DNA of 64,000 nucleotides, from the NCBI RefSeq assembly GCF_040783975.1, contig NZ_CP160631.1:2542001-2606000 (forward strand). Reading direction: 5' to 3'. A program made the translations under genes and the position numbers. Shown one piece after another: positions 50,274 to 59,320 of the stretch; the stretch's first letter is position 1; every line of letters begins with the position of its first letter. Source of the stretch: Pantoea sp. Ep11b. Lineage in GTDB: Bacteria; Pseudomonadota; Gammaproteobacteria; Enterobacterales; Enterobacteriaceae. A model generated the notes under the pieces. It was not told where the DNA came from. It ran no database searches and was given only the letters and a program-made list of their open reading frames with translations.

Positions 50274-51956
50274 ATGGAATATGATTACATCATTATTGGA
50301 GCCGGATCCGCAGGAAATGTGCTGGCAACCCGCCTGACCGAAGAGAGCAACGTGAGTGTCCTGTTGCTGGAAGCGGGCGGCCCGGACTACCGTTTTGATT
50401 TTCGCACCCAGATGCCTGCGGCCCTGGCCTTCCCGCTTCAGGGAAAACGCTATAACTGGGCCTATGAAACCGAGCCAGAGCCCTACATGAATAACCGCCG
50501 CATGGAGTGTGGCCGCGGTAAAGGCCTGGGCGGTTCATCGCTGATTAACGGCATGTGTTACATCCGTGGTAACGCAATGGATCTCGATGGCTGGGCCGAG
50601 GCGCCCGGTCTGGAGCACTGGAGCTATCTGGACTGCCTGCCTTACTACCGTAAAGCGGAAACCCGCGATATCGGCCCCAACGATTTCCACGGCGGTGATG
50701 GCCCGGTGTGCGTCGCAACCCCGAAAGCGGGCAACAACGTTCTGTTTGAAGCGATGATTGAGGCGGGCGTGCAGGCGGGTTATCCGCGCACGGACGACCT
50801 GAACGGCTATCAGCAGGAAGGTTTCGGTCCGATGGACCGCACCGTCACCCCGAACGGTCGCCGCTCCAGTACCGCACGCGGCTATCTCGATATGGCAAAA
50901 GGCCGTGCGAACCTGAAGATCGTGACGCACGCCACCACCGACCGCATTGTCTTTGAGGGCAAGCGCGCAGTCGGCGTCGAGTATCTGCAGGGTGACAGCA
51001 ACACCATTAACAAAGTGACCGCACGACGCGAAGTTCTGCTCTGCGCCGGGGCAATCGCCTCTCCGCAGATCCTGCAACGCTCCGGCGTAGGTTCACCGGA
51101 ACTGCTGAAGCAGTTCGACATCCCGCTGGTGCACGATCTGCCGGGCGTGGGTGAGAACCTGCAGGACCATCTGGAGATGTATCTGCAGTATGAGTGTAAA
51201 GAGCCGGTCTCTCTCTACCCCGCACTGAAGTGGTGGAACCAGCCGAAAATCGGCGCGGAGTGGATGTTCAACGGCACCGGCATCGGTGCCAGCAATCAGT
51301 TTGAAGCGGGTGGATTTATCCGCAGCCGCGAAGAGTTCAGCTGGCCGAACATTCAGTATCACTTCCTGCCGGTGGCAATTAACTACAACGGCTCCAATGC
51401 CGTTGATGCGCACGGTTTCCAGTGTCACGTCGGTTCAATGCGCTCGCCAAGCCGCGGCCATGTCCGCCTGAAGTCACGCGATCCACGTCGTCATCCGGCG
51501 ATTCTGTTCAACTACATGTCGCATGAGCAGGACTGGCATGAGTTCCGTGATGCAATTCGTATTACCCGCGAGATCATTAATCAGCCTGCGCTGGATAAGT
51601 ATCGTGGCCGTGAAATCAGTCCGGGACTGGATTGCCAGACCGATGAGCAGCTGGATGAGTTCGTGCGTAATCACGGCGAAACTGCCTACCACCCGTGCGG
51701 CACCTGTAAGATGGGTAACGACCCGATGGCCGTTGTGGATGGCGAAGGCCGTGTACATGGGCTGCAGGGCTTACGCGTGGTGGATGCGTCAATTATGCCG
51801 CTGATCATCACCGGAAACCTCAACGCCACGACCATCATGATCGGTGAGAAGATTGCCGATATGATCCGTGGACGTGAGCCGCTGCCACGCAGTACGGCGT
51901 CCTACCATGTCGCGGGTGATGCGCCGGTCCGCACTGCCCCACAGCGCGCCAGCTAA
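50274..51956 (+). CDS. betA: Choline dehydrogenase BetA
   Basis: A 560-residue FAD-dependent GMC oxidoreductase; E. coli BetA is 556. It oxidises choline to betaine aldehyde at the membrane. The FAD motif [15 protein letters not shown] lies near the N-terminus. The GMC signature 1 region is [15 protein letters not shown], and the C-terminal active-site histidines are in [10 protein letters not shown] and NLNATTIM regions. A strong terminator follows. Confidence 0.96.
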   Translation: MEYDYIIIGAGSAGNVLATRLTEESNVSVLLLEAGGPDYRFDFRTQMPAALAFPLQGKRYNWAYETEPEPYMNNRRMECGRGKGLGGSSLINGMCYIRGNAMDLDGWAEAPGLEHWSYLDCLPYYRKAETRDIGPNDFHGGDGPVCVATPKAGNNVLFEAMIEAGVQAGYPRTDDLNGYQQEGFGPMDRTVTPNGRRSSTARGYLDMAKGRANLKIVTHATTDRIVFEGKRAVGVEYLQGDSNTINKVTARREVLLCAGAIASPQILQRSGVGSPELLKQFDIPLVHDLPGVGENLQDHLEMYLQYECKEPVSLYPALKWWNQPKIGAEWMFNGTGIGASNQFEAGGFIRSREEFSWPNIQYHFLPVAINYNGSNAVDAHGFQCHVGSMRSPSRGHVRLKSRDPRRHPAILFNYMSHEQDWHEFRDAIRITREIINQPALDKYRGREISPGLDCQTDEQLDEFVRNHGETAYHPCGTCKMGNDPMAVVDGEGRVHGLQGLRVVDASIMPLIITGNLNATTIMIGEKIADMIRGREPLPRSTASYHVAGDAPVRTAPQRAS

Positions 51957-51980
51957 AGCGTTACGGCGTCACTTAATGAC

Positions 51981-52009
51981 TGCCGGGCACCTTTGCCCGG
52001 CATTTTTTT
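51981..52009 (+). terminator. betIBA terminator
   Basis: The perfect 9-bp stem TGCCGGGCA/TGCCCGGCA with a four-base loop is followed by seven T. Confidence 0.85.
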
Positions 52010-52373
52010 ACCTTTAAACAAATCTTTCACCACCCCTTCCATCCATAGCGTATCTGACCCTGATCGGCGTCAAATAAAGCTTTTTATTACGTTGCTACCG
52101 ACATCAACAGAATGATATAAATTCGCCACCTGTTTAACCGGAGGCCCTCTTCGTCCACTGATGAGAAGCAACAACGTGGATGCGTCGTGAATGTTATGCG
52201 TGAAATGTTCAACTCACCGATCCTGATCTCCCCTGCCCGCCTTTCTGGCTGGAATGCTGCCGAGCAGCACTGGCGCAACGCCCTTTAGTTCCTCTCTGCT
52301 TCGACAAATTTCTGCGCCTGTCTGCACCCTGAGCGGTGTCGCGGGTTGTGTTTATCGTTGCCGGAGAGCTTTT
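52003..52373. other. betA-mdtJ intergenic region and mdtJI leader
   Basis: About 370 bases. Apart from the candidate upstream ORF I see no supported gene. An A+T-rich stretch at 52075-52125 (TTTTTATTAC, GATATAAATT) is a likely promoter zone for mdtJI. Confidence 0.5.
52196..52288 (+). CDS. Candidate upstream ORF in the mdtJI leader (30 aa)
   Basis: A 30-codon frame ([17 protein letters not shown]...) ends 85 bases before mdtJ. In E. coli a leader peptide, mdtU, is needed for spermidine control of mdtJI, so a short ORF is expected here. This is the longest ATG-started frame in the leader. Its ribosome site is weak, the frame is open back to 52121, and a GTG at 52187 is an alternative start. 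I cannot recall the E. coli peptide well enough to compare. Confidence 0.35.
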   Translation: MREMFNSPILISPARLSGWNAAEQHWRNAL

Positions 52374-52724
52374 ATGCACGCCTGGATTTTACTGTCACTC
52401 GCTATTGTCACCGAAATAATGGGCACCCTGTTGATGAAATGGTCCAGCCTCAACGGCAGCCATATGGGGTACCTGATGATGCTGGGCCTGATCGCCTGTT
52501 CCTATATTCTGCTGAGTTTTGCTATTAAACGTATCGCCTTGGGGGTCGCCTATGCCCTGTGGGAAGGGATTGGCATCCTGCTGATTACCCTCTTCAGCAT
52601 GCTGCTGTTTGAGGAGTCGCTGTCACTCCTGAAGGTCTGCGGACTGATGACCCTGACTGGCGGCATCATCCTGATCAAGACCGGCACCTGTTCATTAGCG
52701 GGGGTGAAGCATGAACCTCGCTGA
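52374..52724 (+). CDS. mdtJ: Spermidine export protein MdtJ (SMR family)
   Basis: A 116-residue small multidrug resistance protein with four spans; E. coli MdtJ is 121. The membrane Glu is in [12 protein letters not shown], and the span-3 motif is [14 protein letters not shown]. With MdtI it exports spermidine. The ATG at 52374 has GGAGAG upstream. It overlaps mdtI by 14 bases, indicating coupled synthesis of a heterodimer. Confidence 0.94.
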   Translation: MHAWILLSLAIVTEIMGTLLMKWSSLNGSHMGYLMMLGLIACSYILLSFAIKRIALGVAYALWEGIGILLITLFSMLLFEESLSLLKVCGLMTLTGGIILIKTGTCSLAGVKHEPR

Positions 52725-53040
52725 TTTCAGCCATGTGGGCTGGCTGGCGCTGGCGATTGTGCTGGAGATCACCGCCAATATATTCCTTAAATATTCTGAT
52801 GGATTTAAGAAACCCCTGCATGGCCTGCTGTCGCTCTGCTGTGTCCTGCTGGCATTCAGTGCGCTCGCTCAGGCGGTAAAAGGCATCGATCTGTCGATCG
52901 CCTACGCTGTCTGGGGCGCTTTCGGAATTATCGCTACGGTCGGGGCGGGCTGGATATTGTTTAATCAGCGGCTGAACCCAAAAGGCTGGGCGGGCCTGAC
53001 CCTGCTGCTGGCCGGAATGCTCCTGCTGAAGCTGGCCTGA
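52711..53040 (+). CDS. mdtI: Spermidine export protein MdtI (SMR family)
   Basis: A 109-residue four-span SMR protein, the same length as E. coli MdtI. The membrane Glu is in [15 protein letters not shown] and the [11 protein letters not shown] motif is in span 3. The start lies within mdtJ. A hairpin without a strong T run (AAGGATGTGC/GCGCATCCTT, 53069-53092) follows. Confidence 0.94.
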   Translation: MNLADFSHVGWLALAIVLEITANIFLKYSDGFKKPLHGLLSLCCVLLAFSALAQAVKGIDLSIAYAVWGAFGIIATVGAGWILFNQRLNPKGWAGLTLLLAGMLLLKLA

Positions 53041-53239
53041 TCGGGGTTTTCAGTCATTTAATCTGCTTAAGGATGTGCCTCTGCGCATCCTTATCTTCCT
53101 GTGCTTTTTTCATGCCGTTACGGTTGATTTCACCACCGATCCGTGGTCGGAATTTTCTCACTTTTGTAAAGGGCCGTTTACATAACTCCCGCCTTAGGGC
53201 TTAGTGAGCGCCAGAAACGGAATGACACGAGGAAGAATT

Positions 53240-54382
53240 ATGTCTGCCACACGCGGCTGGTCCACCGAGCTGGAGGGATTGCGCGGCCTTGCCTCTCTCT
53301 GGGTGCTGGTTGGCCACATCAGCTTACTGATCCATTGCCATATCACGCTTATTTCATCGCCTGGCATCGGGGTCGATCTGTTTATTCTGCTGTCAGGCTA
53401 TCTGATGGCAAAAAACTACGTTGAGCGCCAGCAGAAAGAGCCGTGGCAGCGTGCAGAGACCATCAAAACGTTCTGGATCCGCCGCTTCTTTCGCATCGCC
53501 CCGCTCTACTATCTGCTGTTAATCATCGCCCTGATTTACGGCCCGTGGTTCGGTGAAATGCGCGACACCATTGCTCATTTTTATTCCGGCACCGCGACAG
53601 AATCCTCGCGTTACAGCGACCAGTCGCTGGCGAATATCCTGACCCACTTCAGTTTCCTGTTCGGCCTGCTGCCGGAATATGGCTTTAACACCGTGCTGCC
53701 TGACTGGAGTATAGGACTGGAGATGCAGTTCTACCTGCTGTTCCCCTTTATCATGCTGCTTACGCTGCGCCTGGGCTATGCGGCCTCACTGACTGGCATC
53801 ATGGCACTCTGCTGCGCCGGGCGTTATCTGCTGGCGGAGTATTATGAGGCGTTCGAGATGCCCTCAATGATCCTGATAAAGCTGCACATGTTCCTGGCCG
53901 GTATGCTGCTGGCGGAAGCCGTCCGCCGGAAATCTTTGCTCTACGTCGCCTTTGCGCTGCTCGGTCCGGTCGCCAGCGTGGCAATGGGGATGGGTGTGAT
54001 CAAACTGCAGGTGATTATGGAAGCGCTGATGATTGTGGGGATGGCGGCGATTTTGTGGCAATACCCGCAGGGCAGCCTGAGGGCAACGCTTATCGCCCTG
54101 CCGCGCAAGCTGCTGAACAACCGCCTCAGCACCTGGCTGGGCGACGTGTCGTTCTCGGTCTATCTGCTGCACCTGCTGATTGTTATCCCGATGATTGCGC
54201 AGTTGCTCAACCACACGGACATTGAGTTTAAGAGTGATATGACGCGCTTCCTGATTGTCTGCGTTTGCGCGATTCCGCTGACCTATGCGCTGGCCTCGCT
54301 GCTCTATAAGTATGTCGAGAAGCCGGGTATCCGGATGGGCAAGCGCGTGCTGAAGCCGAAACTGGCTGAGCAGGCGCAGTGA
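53240..54382 (+). CDS. Acyltransferase 3 family membrane protein (OafA-like)
   Basis: A 380-residue polytopic acyltransferase of the OafA/YrhL group that typically acetylates surface polysaccharides. The family signature ELEGLRGLASLWVLVGH holds the proposed catalytic His near residue 26; a second signature is SGYLMAKNYV. About ten spans are visible and no C-terminal SGNH domain is attached. The ATG at 53240 has GAGGAA upstream. The acceptor is unknown. No polysaccharide genes flank it. Confidence 0.87.
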   Translation: MSATRGWSTELEGLRGLASLWVLVGHISLLIHCHITLISSPGIGVDLFILLSGYLMAKNYVERQQKEPWQRAETIKTFWIRRFFRIAPLYYLLLIIALIYGPWFGEMRDTIAHFYSGTATESSRYSDQSLANILTHFSFLFGLLPEYGFNTVLPDWSIGLEMQFYLLFPFIMLLTLRLGYAASLTGIMALCCAGRYLLAEYYEAFEMPSMILIKLHMFLAGMLLAEAVRRKSLLYVAFALLGPVASVAMGMGVIKLQVIMEALMIVGMAAILWQYPQGSLRATLIALPRKLLNNRLSTWLGDVSFSVYLLHLLIVIPMIAQLLNHTDIEFKSDMTRFLIVCVCAIPLTYALASLLYKYVEKPGIRMGKRVLKPKLAEQAQ

Positions 54383-54404
54383 GTAAGCTGGCTCTTCTTA
54401 ACCA

Positions 54405-54427
54405 AGCCCCAGACGGGGCTTTTTTTA
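54405..54427 (+). terminator. Acyltransferase gene terminator
   Basis: The stem AGCCCC/GGGGCT with an AGAC loop is followed by seven T. Confidence 0.85.
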
Positions 54428-54523
54428 CGGCCCCTGTTTATCAATTCCTCTGCACAGAAACCCGCATGCCCGCTGGGGTGAACTACACTTTCCCGGTTAG
54501 CAATCTGACCCAGAGGAGAGAAC

Positions 54524-54784
54524 ATGAGCATTCAGCATCTGCTGTTGTCGAATGACGGTGGCGCGGTGATCGTTGACGCAGAACAACTTGAAAGTGAACT
54601 GGTGATTCCGCCCCACCTGCAGACCCTGGGTGGCGGGGAGGCCGACAGCAACACCGGTCATCGTGTGGCGGTCACGAAGCACTACTGTAAAGGACGATAC
54701 TATGCCGTTGCCCTCGATCGCCACGCGGCCAGCAATGAAATCGATGATGTGATCGATCTGCTGCACCCTGCCCCGCTGGATTAG
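54524..54784 (+). CDS. Small protein of unknown function (86 aa)
   Basis: An 86-residue cytoplasmic-looking protein (MSIQHLLLSNDGG). AGAGGAGA lies five bases before the ATG, a strong ribosome site. Charged and aliphatic residues alternate, there is one Cys (KHYCKGRYYAVALD) and no signal peptide. I recognise no family. It sits alone between a terminator and another small unknown gene on the same strand. Confidence 0.75.
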   Translation: MSIQHLLLSNDGGAVIVDAEQLESELVIPPHLQTLGGGEADSNTGHRVAVTKHYCKGRYYAVALDRHAASNEIDDVIDLLHPAPLD

Positions 54785-54871
54785 CCTTCATCAGGCAGAC
54801 ATCGTGCCGTTTTTGCTGCCATCCGGCGAAAGCCGGAATGGGGCTTACCTGTTCAGAAAAGGATAAATAGT

Positions 54872-55057
54872 ATGGAAAAGAAAAAATGGTTTGTTTCCTA
54901 CGTGATTAAGCCCGAAGGCGAAAACCATGTTACCACGCACGCTTTTATAGAAGGCGACAATGTCGAAGAGGCGCTGGAAGCCTTTATGTTTGAGACGAAA
55001 AAGAGCCTGTCTCTGGATACTGAAGAGCTGACACTCCTTTCGGTCAGTCTGGTGTAG
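54872..55057 (+). CDS. Small protein of unknown function (61 aa)
   Basis: A 61-residue protein starting MEKKKWFVSYVIKPEG, with AAGGAT nine bases before the ATG. Predicted beta strands at each end (WFVSYVI, LTLLSVSLV) flank a helix (NVEEALEAFMFETKKSL), a small beta-alpha-beta-like pattern. I recognise no family. A hairpin with TTTTTATTTTT (about 55069-55093) follows and may be its terminator. Confidence 0.75.
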   Translation: MEKKKWFVSYVIKPEGENHVTTHAFIEGDNVEEALEAFMFETKKSLSLDTEELTLLSVSLV

Positions 55058-55275
55058 ATACGTTGTAACCTCGCGATGGCGGGGTTTTTATTTTTCAGCG
55101 GCAGGAACAAAAAGATTCAGCTCTTTGCGCCCATACGATAGTTCATGCATATCGCTGAATCTGAAAGCTATGCTGCAGTTCAGACCTCATTTTTCCTGCG
55201 GTGAAAACTTGCCGTCAGGGGCAAAAATATTTATCAGAATTATGTTTACGTCGTTTTCCCTGGTGCTGCATTCAG

Positions 55276-55413
55276 TTACTTAGTGGGATAAGGCCAGGCG
55301 TGATCCATCCCGGTCGATGACATCAGACCGGTTACCGCCAGGTACGCCAGCAATAGTACAAACAGCACAATTGCCGCCATTTCAATGGATTTGAAAAAAT
55401 GGTGCTTCGCCAT
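55276..55413 (-). CDS. Small single-span membrane protein (45 aa)
   Basis: A 45-codon ORF starting MAKHHFFKSIEM. AAGGAGGG, a near-perfect ribosome site, lies eight bases before the ATG. One membrane helix (about 12-31, MAAIVLFVLLLAYLAVTGLM) follows a His/Lys-rich N-terminus; the C-terminus DHAWPYPTK is short and probably periplasmic. I recognise no named homologue. It stands alone in an A+T-rich stretch, and the ribosome site plus coherent helix make it a likely real gene. Confidence 0.65.
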   Translation of the reverse strand: MAKHHFFKSIEMAAIVLFVLLLAYLAVTGLMSSTGMDHAWPYPTK

Positions 55414-55582
55414 AAATAACCCTCCTTCAGATGTGTGTAATCAGACTTCCACCTTTAAATTAGAATGTTACCGGTAAAGTTCAAGTAAAAATCACATCAT
55501 GAAACATAAAGCAGATCTTATTAATGCTTCTGCGTAATGATTTTCAGCGCGTCAGGAATAGCGGACCTGACGAATCAGGCAC

Positions 55583-55605
55583 AAAAAAGCCCGCACCAGG
55601 CGGGC
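55583..55605 (-). terminator. adhP terminator
   Basis: The stem GCCCGC/GCGGGC is followed on the minus strand by T6. It lies about 20 bases after the adhP stop. Confidence 0.8.
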
Positions 55606-55626
55606 ATCTGCTTTTAACCGGGGGCC

Positions 55627-56649
55627 TTATTCCGTCGTCTGGCCGCTAAAATCGATCACCATCCTGCCGCGGATTTTTCCCTGAACCATCTCATCGAAGA
55701 TGGCATTAACCTCGCCAATCTTCCTTTTTGTTACTTTCGGCACCACTTTGCCTTCTGCGGCAAACTGGAATGCTTCAGCCAGATCGTTACGCGTGCCGAC
55801 CAGCGATCCCACCACCTGAATTCCGTCGAGGACCAGACGCGGGATATTCAGGCTCATCGCTTCCGGTGGCAGCCCGACGGCGACGACCCGTCCGCCGGCC
55901 CTGACGGCATCCACCGCCGAGTTAAAGGCCGCTTTTGCTACGGCCGTGACCACAGCCGCATGCGCCCCACCTGTTTTCTCCTGAATGAAGCGTGCCGCGT
56001 CTTCGCTGGCCGAATTAACCACCAGATCGGCACCCATCTCTTTCGCCAGAGCCAACTGCCCGTCACTGACGTCAACCGCAATAACCTTCGCGTTGAAGAC
56101 GTTTTTTGCATACTGCAGAGCAAGGTTTCCCAGTCCGCCCAGGCCATAAATAGCCAGCCACTGACCCGGTTTTACCTCAGAGACCTTCACCGCCTTATAA
56201 GTGGTGACCCCGGCACAGGTCACGCTGCTGGCAGCGTAGGGATCAAGACCTTCTGGCACTTTGACCGAGTAATCGGCCACCACGATGCACTCTTCCGCCA
56301 TGCCGCCATCCACCGTATAACCGGCATTGACGACTTCACGGCAGAGCGTTTCATTACCGGAGTTGCAATATTCGCAGTGTCCGCAGCCTTTGAAGAACCA
56401 GGCGACGCTGGCCCGATCGCCCGGCTTTAACGAGGTAACATCGGGGGCAACCTCTTCCACAATACCGATCCCTTCATGACCCAGCGTCACGCCGGTCTTA
56501 TCACCGAAATCACCGTTCTTCACGTGTAAATCGGTGTGGCATACGCCGCAGCATTCCATCCTGAGCCGGGCTTCACCGGTTTTGAGAGGGCGCAGCGTCT
56601 TCTCAACCACTTCAACCTGATGTTCACTGGTAGCAATTGCTGCTTTCAT
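55627..56649 (-). CDS. adhP: Zinc-dependent alcohol dehydrogenase AdhP
   Basis: A 340-residue NAD-dependent, ethanol-oxidising/acetaldehyde-reducing dehydrogenase; E. coli AdhP is 336. The catalytic zinc ligands are in [10 protein letters not shown] and GHEGIG. The structural zinc cysteines are in [16 protein letters not shown]. The NAD-binding Rossmann motif is [13 protein letters not shown]. It stands alone with its own terminator; E. coli adhP is at an unrelated locus, so this is a different genomic position. Confidence 0.94.
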   Translation of the reverse strand: MKAAIATSEHQVEVVEKTLRPLKTGEARLRMECCGVCHTDLHVKNGDFGDKTGVTLGHEGIGIVEEVAPDVTSLKPGDRASVAWFFKGCGHCEYCNSGNETLCREVVNAGYTVDGGMAEECIVVADYSVKVPEGLDPYAASSVTCAGVTTYKAVKVSEVKPGQWLAIYGLGGLGNLALQYAKNVFNAKVIAVDVSDGQLALAKEMGADLVVNSASEDAARFIQEKTGGAHAAVVTAVAKAAFNSAVDAVRAGGRVVAVGLPPEAMSLNIPRLVLDGIQVVGSLVGTRNDLAEAFQFAAEGKVVPKVTKRKIGEVNAIFDEMVQGKIRGRMVIDFSGQTTE

Positions 56650-56945
56650 AAACGTTCCTCCATTTGATTGGGCATTCAGAATAAGCCAAACGGAGATGAT
56701 GACAAGATGACGGATAAGCTTCAGATGCGAGACTGGCGACGTTGTTTTTTACTTTTGCGAGCGGGGTCGGCTTTCAGGGGTGAATTAATAAAGTGACACT
56801 TTACGAAGGCGAAACAGGATAAAGCGGGAAACAACTATCTGCCTGGTAAGAATACTGTTAACAGTGAAAATCGTGTGGCTTGATTTAAACAGTGAAAAAA
56901 GGGGCAATAAAATGCCCCTGTCGCCGGATGAGAATGGATGGCAGA

Positions 56946-57251
56946 TTAAGGCTGCCAGCGATGGATGCCACCATCAGAAGGTGGTCCCATATGCTGAGCG
57001 GCACTGCCCGGTGCCGGCGGTGGTCCCATGTGCTGAGAAGCACTGTCCGGTGCTGGCGGTGGCCCCATGTGCTGTGAAGCAACATTGACAGGGGACGCCG
57101 GGCCATACTCATTCCAGCTCTGCGCAGAATGATGGTGATGATGCCAGCCAGACGCCGGACCATAGTGACCCGGTTCGGCCATAACGCAACCTGACATTGA
57201 GACACTGCCCAATGCGACAATCAGACACGGAATAATTTTTTTCAAGAACAT
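56946..57251 (-). CDS. His-rich lipoprotein with tandem QHMGPP repeats
   Basis: A 101-residue predicted lipoprotein. The signal peptide ends at the lipobox SMSGC (Cys22). After the Cys comes GHYGPASGWHHHHHSAQSW with five consecutive His, then three copies of a 13-residue unit starting QHMGPPPAP, and a short tail. The His cluster suggests metal binding; the Pro-rich repeats suggest an extended stalk. I recognise no family. The repeat is visible at DNA level as 39-bp units, so copy number may vary. Confidence 0.75.
   Translation of the reverse strand: MFLKKIIPCLIVALGSVSMSGCVMAEPGHYGPASGWHHHHHSAQSWNEYGPASPVNVASQHMGPPPAPDSASQHMGPPPAPGSAAQHMGPPSDGGIHRWQP
56980..57096. repeat. 39-bp tandem repeats in the lipoprotein gene
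   Basis: Two 39-bp units (56980-57018, 57019-57057) differ at a few positions. A third, diverged copy starts at 57058. Each encodes one QHMGPPPAP-type unit. The period is a multiple of three, so changes in copy number would keep the frame. Confidence 0.75.
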
Positions 57252-57453
57252 AACCTATCCTGATTTAATATGACCCCGTCAGGTTACGACTGCCTTTTTA
57301 TACGGTGAGTAAACGTCTCAGCTCGTCCGGGGCCTCTTGCGAAGTAGATTGATCTGGGTCAAATTTGGGAGTCTTCTATCGCATATCGATTTAAGGTTTG
57401 TCTGATGCGGCTTACTCAGCGTGTGCTAATGAGTGGCAATCAAATCAGAGGCT

Positions 57454-57705
57454 TTATGATTTGAAGCCCTTTTTGTTATTAGCTTTACGCCATACTTTTA
57501 CAGCACTGACAATTTTATCGGGTGTTGCGTCTTCATCTTCGCAATAAAAGATGAGGTCAGAACCATCAGGATGTTCACTCACTGAGATGAAATTTTCCAG
57601 CAGCGTGTTCTGATAAGCTTCTCCACCCTTTGCGCTACAGATTTCACTGACAAGCCGGGTGAACTCTGCTTCTGTATATTCCTGAAGCTTGAACTTTAAT
57701 TTCAT
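57454..57705 (-). CDS. Nuclease-bacteriocin immunity protein (colicin E/pyocin S type)
   Basis: An 83-residue protein matching the four-helix Im family that neutralises DNase colicins and S-pyocins. The N-terminus (LQEYTEAEFTRLVSEICSA), the helix III region (EHPDGSDLIFYCEDED) and the C-terminus (IVSAVKVWRKANNKKGFK) align with Im9-type proteins. Of the two consecutive Tyr in helix III, the first is Phe here and the following Pro is Cys. No bacteriocin gene is next to it, so it is an orphan that may protect against rivals' toxins. Confidence 0.88.
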   Translation of the reverse strand: MKLKFKLQEYTEAEFTRLVSEICSAKGGEAYQNTLLENFISVSEHPDGSDLIFYCEDEDATPDKIVSAVKVWRKANNKKGFKS

Positions 57706-57818
57706 TTCATTTCAACCTCTGCTTCATTTGGTGTGCTTCTGTCTGATGCCTGAGTGGTGATACTGAGGACAACAGGATGTACATTAACTCGTTTATTTAT
57801 AAATAGGTCATTGATGTC

Positions 57819-57845
57819 AAACGCCAGCAAAAAAAGACCGAACAC
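57819..57845. repeat. Left direct repeat (att-like) matching the sdsR 3' end
   Basis: AAACGCCAGC-A7-GACCGAACAC matches the sdsR-end copy at 61041-61068 with two substitutions and one missing base; a 14-base core is identical. The two copies flank the toxin/immunity island and look like the product of site-specific integration. Confidence 0.7.
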
Positions 57846-57952
57846 TAACAACAAACATCAAAAAATCAATTAGTTGTTTAGGGATATGGCAATAAAGTGG
57901 CGATTGCGGATTTCACTTAACTAGCCTGCTAGCACGCCATATCCACTTGGCG

Positions 57953-58582
57953 TTATATCACTCTATGTCGTTTGATGAGTTTCGCAGATTCAATCAGCCT
58001 CATAGCAGCAGAGAGATTAGTAAATGCCAAAAATGCCCCTGCAAATAGAGTGTACAATGTTAGACCAATTTTAGCTAAGGCAGATAAATGACTTATCTTT
58101 TCCAGAAATACAGTTGGCAAAAATGCACCGCTAAATATAGGCATCAACAATATAATCGCGCCAAGTGCATATAGTAATATTCTAAAGCAAAAAATAAATG
58201 AAAAATAAATCATATTGCCATGTCTTTTCTTCTTCCAAAAGAAAGAAAGCGGTTCAGTGTTAATATTCAACAACCCGCGACATTTAACAAAAAGATCAAT
58301 ATCCTTGGTTGGATTTTCACTCTTAACCAAAGCTTTTCGTTGAGTTAAATTTAAAAAGCTTTCTTTTGTAATCGCAGCATAACCATACTCCACGGCTAAG
58401 CGCTTAAGATCTTCATCCTCAGTAATTTTATAAAGATCATAGCTCAATTTACTTAACTTCTCTCTTTCCTCAAAAATTCTTTTCTTAGTTAGGAATAAGT
58501 CTTTACATGCAGTAAAAACTGCTACCAAAGCGAGAATAATTGGCAATGCGATTTTGACAAATGTTTCAATTATTTCTGACAT
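57953..58582 (-). CDS. Membrane protein of unknown function (209 aa), island cargo
   Basis: A 209-residue protein starting MSEIIETFVKIALP, with AAGGAGA eight bases before the ATG at 58582. One N-terminal span (about 7-25), a charged Lys/Glu-rich central part (about 30-120) and two C-terminal spans (about 125-150 and 165-190) are visible. I recognise no family. Codons and base composition are visibly A+T-rich compared with the backbone, which supports recent transfer. The gene starts 23 bases after its upstream neighbour, so the two are probably cotranscribed. Confidence 0.75.
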   Translation of the reverse strand: MSEIIETFVKIALPIILALVAVFTACKDLFLTKKRIFEEREKLSKLSYDLYKITEDEDLKRLAVEYGYAAITKESFLNLTQRKALVKSENPTKDIDLFVKCRGLLNINTEPLSFFWKKKRHGNMIYFSFIFCFRILLYALGAIILLMPIFSGAFLPTVFLEKISHLSALAKIGLTLYTLFAGAFLAFTNLSAAMRLIESAKLIKRHRVI

Positions 58583-58605
58583 AATACATCTCCTTGTTTT
58601 GAATA

Positions 58606-59187
58606 TTATCTTGCTTCCATCAATCCAACCCACTCGTTTGGATCTATAGCTTCGCCTGTTTCTCGAATGATGATTTCACCTTCGACCCTGTCGAGCCTGA
58701 ATGTCTTGAATTTACGTGAAAGATGACAATAACCTTCTAAATACTCACCATCAAAGCTTTTAACATCGACGTCTCGAAAACTGCTTTCGCCTTTACTATT
58801 TACATATGAAAAAGCGACGTTTTTGATTTCTGCATCTTTGCCTTTTGCATGGTTAACAGAGCGATACTTGCCTGGCTCACTCTTTTTACTGGGTAAATCA
58901 AAATCTCTTACAGCATCAGCATGACCGCTTAGTATATCTTTGTTATTCTTAGGTGCTTTATAATTTCGATTGCCATACCAAACAACAAATGTACCGACCA
59001 TCATCATAATTATCGCGATCGGAACTGAATCAGATGGCGAAACTGCCAGACCGGCAGCTGTTAAGAAATACCATGAAGAAAAAACAGATTTACCAACTTT
59101 CTTACCAACACTTTGTTGCTTGATACAAATGCTGCGAATGGACCAGATTGCTAAAAGAAAACCCAAAATTGCAAAAATCATATCCAT
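58606..59187 (-). CDS. Membrane protein with C-terminal WYL-like domain, island cargo
   Basis: A 193-residue protein. Two N-terminal spans (about 2-20 and 37-66, AIIMMMVGTFVVWYG) are followed by a linker and a C-terminal domain of about 80 residues. The latter contains SYVNSKGESSFRDVDVKSF, GEYLEGYCHL and FKTFRLDRVEG, the pattern of WYL domains, which sense nucleotides or DNA and recur in phage-defence regulators. A membrane-anchored WYL domain is unusual. The start at 59187 (MDMIFAIL) is chosen; a TTG four codons earlier is possible. A+T-rich, cotranscribed with the following gene. Confidence 0.7.
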   Translation of the reverse strand: MDMIFAILGFLLAIWSIRSICIKQQSVGKKVGKSVFSSWYFLTAAGLAVSPSDSVPIAIIMMMVGTFVVWYGNRNYKAPKNNKDILSGHADAVRDFDLPSKKSEPGKYRSVNHAKGKDAEIKNVAFSYVNSKGESSFRDVDVKSFDGEYLEGYCHLSRKFKTFRLDRVEGEIIIRETGEAIDPNEWVGLMEAR

Positions 59188-59320
59188 GATTGATCCCAAG
59201 TTAAAATTTACAATCCATCGTTAAAACCACCTGCGCCAGATATTGCCTGGCCTGAAAAGCCCTGATTAAAAATCCCGGTTACAACGGAGGTTTAGATGGA
59301 ATTTTTTAATACAGGCATGT

